Of a stretch of 64,000 bases of DNA, positions 39,562 to 48,732 are shown in pieces. This DNA comes from Deltaproteobacteria bacterium (GTDB lineage: Bacteria > Myxococcota_A > UBA9042 > PHBI01). The notes under the pieces were generated by a model, which saw only the letters and a list, made by a program, of their open reading frames with translations, searched no databases and was not told the origin of the DNA. Where the stretch lies: positions 620,001 to 684,000 of the forward strand of contig JACKFA010000004.1 of NCBI GenBank assembly GCA_020632715.1, written 5' to 3'. The position numbers and the translations under genes were made by a program. Position 1 is the first letter of the stretch. Every line of letters starts with the position of its first letter.

Positions 39562-42041
39562 CAATCCACGAAGATCGCGAAGTCGTAGCCGAGCGTCTCG
39601 GCGCCCACCTGGTAGGGCTCGACGACGAGCCGATAGGTGCCCCCCACCTCGTCGAGCGGCACCTCGACGTACGCGCCGTAGGCCTCGTCGATGGCGCTCC
39701 CGACCTCGTGCCCGTCGGGCGCGAGCACCTTCACGTCGGTGAAGCCGCCGCCGGTCGCGTGCCCCGTGATCACCGTCACGAGCGAGTACGGCGCCGCCTC
39801 GAAGGCGTAGACGTCGACGTCGGCGTCGCCGCAGAGGCGCGCCCACGTGTAGATCCCCGGCTCCACGGCCGCCGGCGCCCCGAGCCCGTTCGGCTCGAAG
39901 CGGTCCGGCGCGCACCCGCCCGGCGGGTCCGTGACGTCCTGCAAGAGCGCGTACCCCTGCGTCGCGGCCCCCGTCGTCACGCGGTACCAGAGCGCCCCCT
40001 CGCCGGGGAGCGTGTAGCTCACGTCCGAGATGTCGTCGTCCTGGAACGAGGACGCCACCGGCGCCGCCGCCGGATCCTCGAACACGTCGATGGTCACCGC
40101 CGGCCCGCCGTCGGCGGTCTGCGCGAGCAGATCGAGCCGCTCGCCCCCGTTCAGCGCGACCACGAACCAGTCCGGCGCCCCCGAGCACGTCACGAACCCC
40201 TCGTAGACGTCCTCGAACAGCGTCACGGCGCCCTCCGCCTCGTGGTTGTCGCCGAGCCCGTCCTCCGGGCACACCCCCGCGACGTCCGCCCCGGCCACGG
40301 TCAGCGTGTACCCGTTCTGCGCGCCCGCGACGCCGTAGATCCGCACGTACACGTCCTGCGCGCGCGTCGGCCGGTACGTGAGCTCCTCGACCGACTTCTC
40401 GCTCGCCGCCGTCGCGAGCACGGTCTCCCCGTCGGCGTCGCGCAGCTCCACGTCGAGGTCGCCGTACTTCGCGTCGAAGGCGACCGCGATCCGCACCGCC
40501 TCGCCCGGCGACACCGCGAGCACGGCCCAGTCCGAGTCGCCGGGGCAGATCCGCCGGTCCGGGTACACCCCCTCGGTCACGCGCACGGCCCCCGCGGCCG
40601 ACGAGTCCGGCTCGGCCGGGTCGTCCGCGCACTCGACCGCGTCGACGCCGACGTCCACGGCGTAGGCGATGCGCGCGTCCGCGCGCGCCCCCGTCACGAC
40701 GATCGCGACGTCCTGCGCCTCGCCGGTCACCCACCGCGCCGAGAGCTCGCCGTCGCCGCCGTCCGCGTCGCTCGCGACCGTCTGCCCGGCGGCGTCCCGG
40801 AGCGCGAGCGTGAGCGCCCCGTGCGCCGCCTCCCAGCGCACGGTCGCCGTCACCGTGTCCCCGGCGTCCGCGGCGACCCGCATGACGTCGGTGTCGGCGC
40901 CGCAGAGCCGCCGCCCGGCGATCGTCCCGGGCTTCACCTTGGGCGCGCTCGCGGCGTCCTGGTCGGGCTCGCTCCCGTCGTCGGCGCACACGCCGTCGGC
41001 GCCGCCCGCCGGGTACACGGCGGCCGTGTAGAAGCCGCTCTTCGGCGTGCGGCTCGTCTGGTCGCAGTCGATGCCGGTCGGGTCGTCGTTGTCGGTCGCG
41101 GTGAAGTAGTAGTGGACGAGCTCGCCGCCCGCCGCGGGCGCGGGGACGCCCACGGCGCCGCGCCAGACGGGGCTCCCCTGCGCCTCGCGCGCGAGCAGCG
41201 CGGCCTGGAACGCGCCCGTCCCGTCGCCGACGGCCCAGTGGACGGTCACGCCCTGCACGACGCTGTCGAGGTCGGTCGCCTCGACCTCGATCGGGAACCC
41301 GCCGGCCGCGAGCGCGGCGTCGGCGGGCACGGTGTGCCGCACGGTGGGCGGGGTCCCGGCGCAGCCCGCCTGCTTCTCGGCGTGGAGGAGGACGATGGTC
41401 AGGACGTGCGTCACGGGCGCGTGGGCGCCGTCGTGGGCGGAGAGGATCGCGCGGTAGACGGCCACCTCGCGCTGCGCGTCGCTCGGGCGCCAGTGCAGGA
41501 GCGCGCTCTTGGCGCCGCGCCGCTCGAGGGTCGCGCCGTCGGGGGCCTCGTCGAGGTCTATCTCGACGTCGGTGTCGTCGTCGTCCTTGACGGTGACGAA
41601 GAGCTCGAGGTCGTCGGTGTCGGCGAGGTTCAGGACGACGCCGCTCGGGAGCTCGAAGGACGGCACGCCGAACGCGGGGAACACGATGAGGCCGAAGCGT
41701 TGGCGCGCGACGCCGCCGCGCCCGTCGCTCGCCTCGATGGTGACGTCGTAGCGGGTGCCGCCGGGCTGCGTGTCGGTGATGACGGGGCTGTAGGACAGCA
41801 CCGCCTCGGAGGGGGCGCGCTGGGTGAGCTGGGCGCCGGGCGGGAGGCCCTTGGCGCTGAAGTCGAGCTTGTCGCCGTCGTCGTCCTTCGCGGTCACGAC
41901 GAGGCTCAGGCTGTCGCCCACGACGACCTGCTGATCGAGCAGGATCCCGAGCGACGGCGGGTGGTTGTCGTCGCCGCAGGCGCCGGCGGCGAGGGCGGCC
42001 GCGAGAGCGCAGAGGGCCGCGCGTGGGAGGAGAGGCGTCAT
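39561..42041 (-). CDS. Large lipoprotein with cadherin-like and PPC domains
   Basis: 826 residues from the ATG at 42041 (GGGAGGAGAGG upstream). Signal peptide ends at AAGAC (Cys22). Residues 27-230 are two cadherin/Ig-like domains (VTAKDDDGDKLDFSAKGLPPGAQLTQ); then another beta domain; the C-terminal half has four bacterial pre-peptidase C-terminal (PPC) domains, each with an EPD or EPN entry and a CGAD/CPGDSD/CSGAPDW/CGDADVD motif. PPC domains are usually attached to secreted proteases, but no protease domain is present here. A structural or binding role on the cell surface is inferred. First gene of the cytochrome operon. Confidence 0.85.
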   Translation of the reverse strand: MTPLLPRAALCALAAALAAGACGDDNHPPSLGILLDQQVVVGDSLSLVVTAKDDDGDKLDFSAKGLPPGAQLTQRAPSEAVLSYSPVITDTQPGGTRYDVTIEASDGRGGVARQRFGLIVFPAFGVPSFELPSGVVLNLADTDDLELFVTVKDDDDTDVEIDLDEAPDGATLERRGAKSALLHWRPSDAQREVAVYRAILSAHDGAHAPVTHVLTIVLLHAEKQAGCAGTPPTVRHTVPADAALAAGGFPIEVEATDLDSVVQGVTVHWAVGDGTGAFQAALLAREAQGSPVWRGAVGVPAPAAGGELVHYYFTATDNDDPTGIDCDQTSRTPKSGFYTAAVYPAGGADGVCADDGSEPDQDAASAPKVKPGTIAGRRLCGADTDVMRVAADAGDTVTATVRWEAAHGALTLALRDAAGQTVASDADGGDGELSARWVTGEAQDVAIVVTGARADARIAYAVDVGVDAVECADDPAEPDSSAAGAVRVTEGVYPDRRICPGDSDWAVLAVSPGEAVRIAVAFDAKYGDLDVELRDADGETVLATAASEKSVEELTYRPTRAQDVYVRIYGVAGAQNGYTLTVAGADVAGVCPEDGLGDNHEAEGAVTLFEDVYEGFVTCSGAPDWFVVALNGGERLDLLAQTADGGPAVTIDVFEDPAAAPVASSFQDDDISDVSYTLPGEGALWYRVTTGAATQGYALLQDVTDPPGGCAPDRFEPNGLGAPAAVEPGIYTWARLCGDADVDVYAFEAAPYSLVTVITGHATGGGFTDVKVLAPDGHEVGSAIDEAYGAYVEVPLDEVGGTYRLVVEPYQVGAETLGYDFAIFVD

Positions 42042-42226
42042 CCCACGACCGGTAGCACAGGCGCCGCCCTCGGGACAAACGGCGACGCCGCGGGATCCGC
42101 CGCGCGTCCGCCCGGCGAGCGGCCCCGCGCCGCGCCGCCCGGACCCCGCTTGCCGTCGCCCGGGGGACGTGTCGAAATGAGGCCACGAGACGCGGCCGCG
42201 CGGCGGCCCGACGGAGGGGGTGGCAC

Positions 42227-43402
42227 ATGATGAGGGAGCACGGAGCCTGGCGCGTGGTGATGATGGCGGCCCTCGCGGCGGCGGCGCTGATGGCGTGCAA
42301 GAGCGACGAGGCGCCCCCGGCGGAGACGACGGCGCCGCCGGCGGCGGAGACGGTGCCCCCGGCGGAGGCGGCGGCGGACGCGGCGTCCGAGGCGGCCCCA
42401 CCCATGGGGACCGAGGCGGACGCGACGTCGGAGGCGGCGGCCGACACGGCGTCGCCCCCGCTCGAGCCGCCGCCGACCGAGGTGGTCCCGCCGGACGAGG
42501 TCGCGGCGCTCGCGGTGGTGGTGGCGGAGATCGACTGCACGGCGGTGCAGTTCGAGGATCCGACGGCGCACGACCGGGCGGTGGAGGCGATCCTGCTCCG
42601 CGCGGGCATGACGCAGGACGAATACTCCGACAAGGTCATGAAGGTCATCGATGACCCGACCTTCAAGGCGGTGCGGGAGCGGTCGGCGGAGATGTGCAAG
42701 ACGCGCGTGGAGGCGCAGAACACGCCGGGCGGGCTCGACGCGGAGGGGGCGCTCCGGGAGAACCTGAAGGCGCTGGCGGTGGCGTCGGAGTGCATGCGGA
42801 AGAGCGGGGCGACGACGGAGGAGCAGGCGCAGGCGATGCTCGCGCTCTACAGCGCGCACCACATCGACCTCCAGACCTACACGCGGGAGATGTCGAAGCT
42901 CGCGAACAACCGGTCGTTCCAGGAGGAGGTGGCGGCGGAGACGGCGAAGTGCCCGGGGCCGGAGGCCGTGGCGGCGGGCGGCGAGGAGCCGGCGGGCGGC
43001 GAGGAGACGGGCGCGCCGCCGACCGAGGAGACGGCGGCCACGGAGGCGGGGCCCGGGGACGCGGAGCCGCCGCCGGAGACGCCACCCGAGGCGCCGCCCG
43101 AGGAGCCGAAGAAGGCGACGATCACGGGGGTGTACCTCGGCACGGTGAACCCGGGCGGGACGATGCGCGTGGCGATCAACTCGCGCACGGTGGGGGTCGC
43201 GACGGCGACGATCGACGGGCTCAACTTCCGCCTGAACGGGCGCGTGATGCGCGACAACGTGGTGCACCTCGCGGCGTCGGCGGGCGACCACTGGGTGCAG
43301 ATGCGAGGCAAGGTGGACCCGGAGAAGCGGGTCTACTCGGGCACGTGGAACGGCGTCCTGAACGGCAAGCGCAAGAGCGGCACGTTCAGCCTGAAGCGCT
43401 GA
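42227..43402 (+). CDS. Lipoprotein of unknown function with an Ala/Pro/Glu-rich region
   Basis: 391 residues, GGAGGGGG ribosome site. Lipobox LMAC (Cys24). Low-complexity acidic Pro/Ala/Glu stretches (27-95 and 245-295) flank a helical domain (100-235, GMTQDEYSDKVMKVIDD, with three to four Cys). A C-terminal domain of about 95 residues (ITGVYLGTVNPGGTMRVAIN, ending GKRKSGTFSLKR) is beta-rich. No family recognised. A stable helical core with flexible tethers suggests a periplasmic binding or scaffold role only as a guess. Confidence 0.8.
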   Translation: MMREHGAWRVVMMAALAAAALMACKSDEAPPAETTAPPAAETVPPAEAAADAASEAAPPMGTEADATSEAAADTASPPLEPPPTEVVPPDEVAALAVVVAEIDCTAVQFEDPTAHDRAVEAILLRAGMTQDEYSDKVMKVIDDPTFKAVRERSAEMCKTRVEAQNTPGGLDAEGALRENLKALAVASECMRKSGATTEEQAQAMLALYSAHHIDLQTYTREMSKLANNRSFQEEVAAETAKCPGPEAVAAGGEEPAGGEETGAPPTEETAATEAGPGDAEPPPETPPEAPPEEPKKATITGVYLGTVNPGGTMRVAINSRTVGVATATIDGLNFRLNGRVMRDNVVHLAASAGDHWVQMRGKVDPEKRVYSGTWNGVLNGKRKSGTFSLKR

Positions 43403-43443
43403 CGAGCGCCGAGTCGGGGGCCCAGGGCGGGTCGCCCCTCTGA

Positions 43444-43479
43444 ACCCTCCGTGCCTCCGTGCCTCCGTGGTTTCCCCTT
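43444..43479. repeat. Dispersed CTCCGTG element, locus 2
   Basis: Three CTCCGTG units in tandem followed by GTTTCCC; 22 bp identical to the right end of locus 1 (21252-21273). Sits between the convergent stops at 43402 and 43508. Confidence 0.65.
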
Positions 43480-43507
43480 CGAAGTCAGTGGATTGACCCC
43501 GTCCTGG

Positions 43508-44704
43508 TCAGAACCGCAGGAGCGCCCCGGCCCCGACCGTGTCGGGCGTGGCGACGAGCTGCGGCGTGAAAGAGACCCCGCTCCCAGCGCTCTCCTCGGG
43601 CCCGTCCTCGTCGAGGACGATGCAGAGCACGCCGCCCACGACGAACGCGCCCGCCGCGACGTAGCTTATCTGCGCGTACGTCTGGTAGTCCTTCGCCTCG
43701 TTGAAGAGGTCGTTGTACCGCTTCTCGTCGTCGGGGTTCGGGTCCTGCCCGGGCGCCGGCAGCGGCACCTGGTTCGCCTCGTCGTTGGTGCTGAACGCCT
43801 GCGCGTGGAAGACGATCGCCGTCACGAGCGCGACCGCGCCGACGCCGATGAGCGTCGGGCCGAGCCAGTTCGGCACGCCCGGGTCGTCGTCGACCACGGG
43901 GATCTCGCTCCCGTCGCTCTCGAGGAGCGCCGTGACCGACGCCACCTCGTTCTCCTTCACGACCACCGACTGCACGTCCGGCTTGTAGCCGCGCGCCTTG
44001 ACCTTCACCTGCACGAGCCCCGCCGGGTGCGCGATGCTCTCCATCGGCGCGGTCCCGACGAGCACCTCGTCGACGTAGATGCTCGCCCCCGGCACGCTCG
44101 CCTGGATCCGCAGGAAGCCCATCTTCGGGATGACCTTGAGCTCGACGGGGATGTCGCGCTCCTCGCCCGGCGCGAGCTCGACCTCGACCTCGGCCTTCTC
44201 GAAGTCCGGGTTCGTCACGACGAGCGTCGTCGCGCCCGCGGGCGCCCACGTCTGGAACGGGGTCGAGAGGTACGTCTCCTCGGCCCCGTCGCTCATCCGC
44301 AGCACGACCTTCGCGTTGGTCGGCACGGCGCGCACGGTGACGCGCGCGTGCGTCCGGCGCAGCTCCTGCTCGATCTTCGCGAGGTGCTCGCGCCCCTCGG
44401 TCGCGTACACGTAGTCCTGCTTGAGCGCGCGCGAGAACCACTGGTACGCCGCGCGGTACTCGCCGAGCTCCTCGTAGGCGCGGGCGATGTTGTGCTGGAT
44501 CTCGGGGTGCGGCAGGAGGCGGTTCGCCTCCTCGAAGGGCTTCAGCGCCTCGCGGAACTTCTTCGCGCGCGCGAGCTCGAGCCCCTGCTTCACGAGCTCC
44601 TCGGCGCGCGCCTCGTCGTCCGGCGACGCCGCGACCGCGGCGAGCGACCACGAGCCGACGAGGAGGAGGGCGGCCAGGACGGCCCAGGCGGCTCTCATGC
44701 GCAT
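43508..44704 (-). CDS. Exported TPR and PEGA-domain protein with C-terminal membrane segments
   Basis: 398 residues from the ATG at 44704, GAGGA just before. Signal peptide (RAAWAVLAALLLVGSWSLAAVAAS). TPRs at 30-110 (KQGLELARAKKFREALKPFEEANRLLPH), then two PEGA-like beta domains (VTVRAVPTNAKVVLRMSDG and LRIQASVPGASIYVDEVLVGTAPM), and two TMs (NWLGPTLIGVGAVALVTAIVF; YVAAGAFVVGGVLCIVL). PEGA domains bind extracellular or periplasmic partners and occur in many myxobacterial proteins. The layout is shared with the gene at 52266, which is a paralogue. Function unknown. Confidence 0.85.
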   Translation of the reverse strand: MRMRAAWAVLAALLLVGSWSLAAVAASPDDEARAEELVKQGLELARAKKFREALKPFEEANRLLPHPEIQHNIARAYEELGEYRAAYQWFSRALKQDYVYATEGREHLAKIEQELRRTHARVTVRAVPTNAKVVLRMSDGAEETYLSTPFQTWAPAGATTLVVTNPDFEKAEVEVELAPGEERDIPVELKVIPKMGFLRIQASVPGASIYVDEVLVGTAPMESIAHPAGLVQVKVKARGYKPDVQSVVVKENEVASVTALLESDGSEIPVVDDDPGVPNWLGPTLIGVGAVALVTAIVFHAQAFSTNDEANQVPLPAPGQDPNPDDEKRYNDLFNEAKDYQTYAQISYVAAGAFVVGGVLCIVLDEDGPEESAGSGVSFTPQLVATPDTVGAGALLRF

Positions 44705-44828
44705 CACGTCCTCACGGGAGGGCAGGGGGGCGGATCCGCCCCGACGCCCCACCTATAGCGCGAGACCCGCGGTTCGGAAACAAAACCCTCGCGCGTACCG
44801 CGGCGGCCCGCGTCGCCGTCCGCGCGAC

Positions 44829-45611
44829 CTACTCGAGGGGGCTGCAGACGATCGACAAGGAGTCGACGAACATGGCGGCGCCGCCCTGGATCCCGGTCAC
44901 GACGTAGCCCTTCGGGCACAGGAGCTCGTAGCGCTGCCCGCCGGGCCCGCCGGCCGCCTCGCTGTAGCGCGGCTTCGGCCCGAGCGACGACTTGCCGCCC
45001 GCCTTCACGGCCTCGACGGCCTCGCGCAGCTCCTTCGCGCTGAGCCCGCCGATGCTCTCGGCGGCCTTGGCGCGGTCGCACTCGTACGCGAAGCCCGCGA
45101 CCTCGCACTGGCTCTGCGTCCCGCTGCCCGGTCGCGCCGTCGTCGGCGCCGTCGGCGCGGTCGCCTGCGCGCCGTTCGTCGCTGGCGCTGCCGGCGCGGG
45201 CTCCTCGGTCGCCGCGGCCGCGTCGGCGCCGGTCGTGTCGAGCTTCTCGCGGTAGAGCTCCTTCCCGTCGGTGATCGCGACGCCGAGGTAGGTGCCGTCG
45301 ATCTTGAGGGTCTTCGGGATGGGCTTGTCGCTCCCGAGCTCGACCGTGTACTGCCCGTTGTCGACGGCCACCATGAGGTCCTCGGACCACGCCGGCCGCG
45401 AGCTCCGCTGCGACCGGTACAGCGCGAACGTCATCGGGTAGACGCCCGACAGCGGCTGCCGGCTCGCGTCCTGGAGCGAGCCCTCGTAGACCACGCGCGA
45501 CGGGTCCGGCGCGGCCGCGCGGGCGCTCGGGGTGGCGAGGAGCGCGGTCGCACCGAGCAGCGCGCAGAGCGTCGCCGCCCGGACACCGTGAAACGCCATC
45601 GTCCCTCGCAT
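44829..45611 (-). CDS. Exported protein of unknown function
   Basis: 260 residues from the ATG at 45611, preceded by GGAGGG; the frame opens further up to 45731 without a ribosome site. Signal peptide around ATLCALLGATALLATPSARA. Residues 35-115 form a beta-domain (VVYEGSLQDASRQPLSGVYP, IDGTYLGVAITDG) like that seen in large surface proteins of myxobacteria, here detached from any repeats. An Ala/Pro/Thr linker (122-160) leads to a Cys-containing C-terminal part (QCEVAGFAYECDRAKAAES, LLCPKGYVVTGIQGGAAMF, IVCSPLE). The GYVVTGIQGG piece resembles the GYKIVGGG motif of the MACPF C-terminal repeats, so a related surface-binding module is possible. Confidence 0.75.
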   Translation of the reverse strand: MRGTMAFHGVRAATLCALLGATALLATPSARAAAPDPSRVVYEGSLQDASRQPLSGVYPMTFALYRSQRSSRPAWSEDLMVAVDNGQYTVELGSDKPIPKTLKIDGTYLGVAITDGKELYREKLDTTGADAAAATEEPAPAAPATNGAQATAPTAPTTARPGSGTQSQCEVAGFAYECDRAKAAESIGGLSAKELREAVEAVKAGGKSSLGPKPRYSEAAGGPGGQRYELLCPKGYVVTGIQGGAAMFVDSLSIVCSPLE

Positions 45612-45749
45612 CGCTCCCTCCACGCTCTCGATCGGTCTCGTCAGGTAGCGGCCCGGCCCGCCAGCTGTCAACGGAAACGGCGCCGGGATCGCTCGCCGGT
45701 CTGGCCCAAACCACGTCCGCGCCGCGCGCATGCCCGCGCGTCGGCGCCG

Positions 45750-47237
45750 CTAACGCGGGATCGCGAAGTAGCGCCCCGCCACCACGAGCTTCGTGAGCTC
45801 CCCGGCGCCGGCCCGCGCGGGGAGCCGCGGCAGCGCGAGCCCGGCGACCACGCGCTCCACGAGCGGCGCGAGCAGGACCCCCGCGGCCTCGCTCGGCGGC
45901 GCCCCGAGGAACCCGCCCGCGCCGCCCTCGCCGGTCACCCGCACGGCGCTCACGCCGACGACGACGCGGCCCTCCTCGTCGACCGCGAGGTCGAGATCGA
46001 GCTCCGCGTCGAGGGTCATCGACGCGAGCCGGAGCCCCGCGCCCTCGACGGTGCCGTAGAGATCCACGTCGACCGGCCCCGTCGCGACGGTGATCGTCGC
46101 GTCGCCGCTCACCGCGAGCGAGAGCCGCGGCAGCTCGCGCGGCCACATCGTGAGCCCGACCCCGGCGTCGCCGCCGAGCTTCGCGAGGGCGGGCCACGCG
46201 GCGTCGAGGTCACGCGTCGCGACCGTCGCGTCCCACGCGCCGTGCGGGCCGCACGCGCCGCCGGCGAGCCAGAGCGCGGCGAGCGCGCGGCGCACCACCT
46301 CGACGCTCACGTAGGTGGCGCCGGGGTCCTCGGCCGACGGCGCCGGGAGCGGGCCGCCCACGACGGGCTCGAGCGGGAGCGCCTGCATGCACGGGTGGTG
46401 CTCGGCGGCGATCCCGACGGTGAACGGCACGATCAGGTGCCCCGACGCGTACGTCCACGACGGCTGCCGCTCGCTCGACAGCGCGGAGACGCTCGCCCGC
46501 AGGTACCCGGCGCCGCTCGCGTCGCGCGCGACGGGGCTCGCGAGCGCGAGGCTCGCGTCGAGCCCGAGCGCCTCCGGCATGATCCCGAGCAGGTCGGCGC
46601 TCACGACGGCCCCGGCGCGCTCGGCGATGGCGTCGACGAGCGCGTCCGTCCAGGTCGCGAGCGTCGCGGCCGGCGCCTCGCAGGCCCCCCAGTCCACGCC
46701 GCCCTCGTAGGTGAGCTCGGGCTTCGCCGACGGGATGAGCTGAACGCGCCCGAGCTTGTCCCCCTCGAGCTCGAGCGCGAGGTGGAGCTCGGCGTCGGTG
46801 AGCTCGAGCGAGGGCGCGCAGAGCGCCCCGAACGCGTCGCGCAGCGCGAGGGGCGCCGTCTTCACGGTGAGCGGCAGGGTGACGGAGATCCCGTCCTCGG
46901 ACAGGGCCATGTCGAGCCCCTGCGGCTCGAGGTAGAGGTCGGCCCAGGTCACGGACACCGGCTCGGCGGCGTCGCTCGGCAGCGGGATCTGCCCGTCGAT
47001 GGCGATGCCGGCGGCCCACGTCCCGGCGAGCGCCTCGTCGGCCTCGGCCGCGGCGCGCGCGAGGTCCTCGGGGCCGATGGTCACGACGAGCCCGGCGCGG
47101 TCGACGTCCGTCGCGGGCAGCTCCTCCGCGAGGCGCCCGGAGCCCCACGGCAGCTCCTTGCACCCGCCACCCACGGCGAGCGCCGCCCCGAGCCCGAGCC
47201 CGAGCGCGAGCCTGATGAGCGTGACGCGCCGCGTCAT
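45750..47237 (-). CDS. Lipoprotein of unknown, beta-rich fold
   Basis: 495 residues. The ATG overlaps the TGA of the propeller lipoprotein (ATGA). Lipobox GGGC (Cys26). The chain has two halves with alternating amphipathic stretches: residues 90-200 (LDMALSEDGISVTLPLTVKT, LTDAELHLALELEGDKLGRVQLIPS) and 350-440 (LSLAVSGDATITVATGPVDV, MTLDAELDLDLAVDEEGRVV). The pattern recalls lipid-binding TULIP/BPI-like proteins, but this is only a visual impression. Four Cys in the middle may pair. Coupled to the next upstream gene, so both probably act together at the envelope. Confidence 0.75.
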   Translation of the reverse strand: MTRRVTLIRLALGLGLGAALAVGGGCKELPWGSGRLAEELPATDVDRAGLVVTIGPEDLARAAAEADEALAGTWAAGIAIDGQIPLPSDAAEPVSVTWADLYLEPQGLDMALSEDGISVTLPLTVKTAPLALRDAFGALCAPSLELTDAELHLALELEGDKLGRVQLIPSAKPELTYEGGVDWGACEAPAATLATWTDALVDAIAERAGAVVSADLLGIMPEALGLDASLALASPVARDASGAGYLRASVSALSSERQPSWTYASGHLIVPFTVGIAAEHHPCMQALPLEPVVGGPLPAPSAEDPGATYVSVEVVRRALAALWLAGGACGPHGAWDATVATRDLDAAWPALAKLGGDAGVGLTMWPRELPRLSLAVSGDATITVATGPVDVDLYGTVEGAGLRLASMTLDAELDLDLAVDEEGRVVVGVSAVRVTGEGGAGGFLGAPPSEAAGVLLAPLVERVVAGLALPRLPARAGAGELTKLVVAGRYFAIPR

Positions 47238-48544
47238 GGCGTCACCAGCGGCAGGTCGAAGGTGGCGAGGCGCGTCCGCGGCGCCTCCCCGGCGACCCAC
47301 GCCCCGTACGCGCCGACGAGCCGGTCCTCGACGACGTCGAAGCCCACGAAGACGCCGGGGTCGAGCGCGTCGAGGCGCCGCACGGCGACGACGTTCGCGC
47401 CGCTCACGATCGCCTCCTTGAGCGCGATGGCGCTCGCGTCGAGGTAGATCATGACGGCGTGGTCGTCGGGCGAATAGCGCAGGCGAACGAACTGCCCGAC
47501 GGGGCTGCTCTTCGTGACGCCGGTCTCCGGATCGCTGAACGTGCCGGCGTCGACGACGACGGGCTGGTTCCCGGGCACGAGGTAGCGGAGCGCCCCGCGC
47601 GTGGCGTCGTAGTAGGCGAGCCCGGGCTGCCGCCCGGCGGTGAGCGCGAGGGACACGAAGCGGCCGACGTCGCCGGTGTCCTCGCCGGTGGTCGGGTCGC
47701 GCCCGTCGAGGGTGTTGGTCTCCCAGACGCCGCCCTCGCGGCGCGCGGCCATCTTGAGGTCGCCGCGGCGCCGGTCGTAGAAGGCGATGCGCGGCATCTG
47801 CCCGATGACGGCGATGTCGGCCCACTCGCCGTAGTCCTCGTCGTCGGCGGCGGCGAGGCCGGTGGCGGGGCTCACGCAGTCGGGCTCGCCGGCGCAGACG
47901 TCGACGACGCGGATCTTCCAGGTCCCGTCGAGCTCACGGCGCGCGTAGCGCAGGGCGCGGGCGCTCTCGTCGCGGTAGGCGACGTGCACGACGCCCTCCT
48001 TCACGGCGAGGCAGGCGTGGGTGCCGCGGACGGCGCCGTCGCCGCCGTCGACGGTCTCGACGCTCCAGCTCTCGCCGGTCGGCTGCACGGCGTAGCGGAG
48101 GGCGCCGGCGGTCTTGTCGAACCAGACGAGGTGGGTCGCGGTGTCGGTGACGACGAGGTCGGTCCAGAGGCCGCTGTCGGTGTCGACGACGTCGCGCCCG
48201 CGGACGCTCCAGCCGTCGACGATCTCGAGCGCGAGGGCGCCGTCGGCCTGCTCGCGGGCGACGACGAGGTTGCCGCCGGCGGCGTCGTAGGTGGCGGCGA
48301 CGAGGCGCTTGTCGGCGGTGAGCGCGGTGGAGGTGTAGCGGCCGAGGTCGGTCGTGGTCGGGTCGGGCGGGGTGATGCCCTCGCAGCCGGTGGCGCCGCA
48401 GACCTGGCCGCTCGGGCACTGCTCGTCCTCGCACGCGAGCTCGGCGCTCGCCGAGCAAGCGGGGCCGAGGGAGGCGAGGGCGAGCGCGAGCGCGAGGAGG
48501 CCGAGGGGGAGGCGCGCGCGCGGCGGCGGGGTGGGACCGGACAT
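47234..48544 (-). CDS. Lipoprotein with a six-bladed beta-propeller
   Basis: 436 residues from ATG 48544. Lipobox GPAC (Cys28), then a Cys-rich knot (CEDEQCPSGQVCGATGCEG). The body is six repeats of 55-60 residues, each with a G(R/L/E/Q)(Y/W/F) start, a hydrophobic strand and a (A/V)xYxDxxxxxLxYA end (ALTADKRLVAATYDAAGGNL, VVHVAYRDESARALRYARR, GLAYYDATRGALRYLV). This is typical of a propeller with six blades. No catalytic residues are obvious; ligand unknown. Confidence 0.82.
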   Translation of the reverse strand: MSGPTPPPRARLPLGLLALALALASLGPACSASAELACEDEQCPSGQVCGATGCEGITPPDPTTTDLGRYTSTALTADKRLVAATYDAAGGNLVVAREQADGALALEIVDGWSVRGRDVVDTDSGLWTDLVVTDTATHLVWFDKTAGALRYAVQPTGESWSVETVDGGDGAVRGTHACLAVKEGVVHVAYRDESARALRYARRELDGTWKIRVVDVCAGEPDCVSPATGLAAADDEDYGEWADIAVIGQMPRIAFYDRRRGDLKMAARREGGVWETNTLDGRDPTTGEDTGDVGRFVSLALTAGRQPGLAYYDATRGALRYLVPGNQPVVVDAGTFSDPETGVTKSSPVGQFVRLRYSPDDHAVMIYLDASAIALKEAIVSGANVVAVRRLDALDPGVFVGFDVVEDRLVGAYGAWVAGEAPRTRLATFDLPLVTP

Positions 48545-48732
48545 CGAGCGTAGAAGGTAGGGAGGAGCGCGGCTTGAATCAACTGCGTCAATCGCGCTCG
48601 GTTGGCCGCCGTGAGATCCTTTTCGGCCGCCGCGCGTCGGATCCGGGGACACGTCGCGCGGAGCCGCCCAGCAAGCGGGCTCCGTGGCCCGCGCGTTGAC
48701 CGCGCGAGCCCGAGACTCTAACTTCCGCAGCC

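Noticed and set aside
42218..42236. TGGCAC before the lipoprotein gene at 42227 as a sigma-54 promoter
   Set aside because: No GC at the -12 spacing and the start codon lies inside the element.
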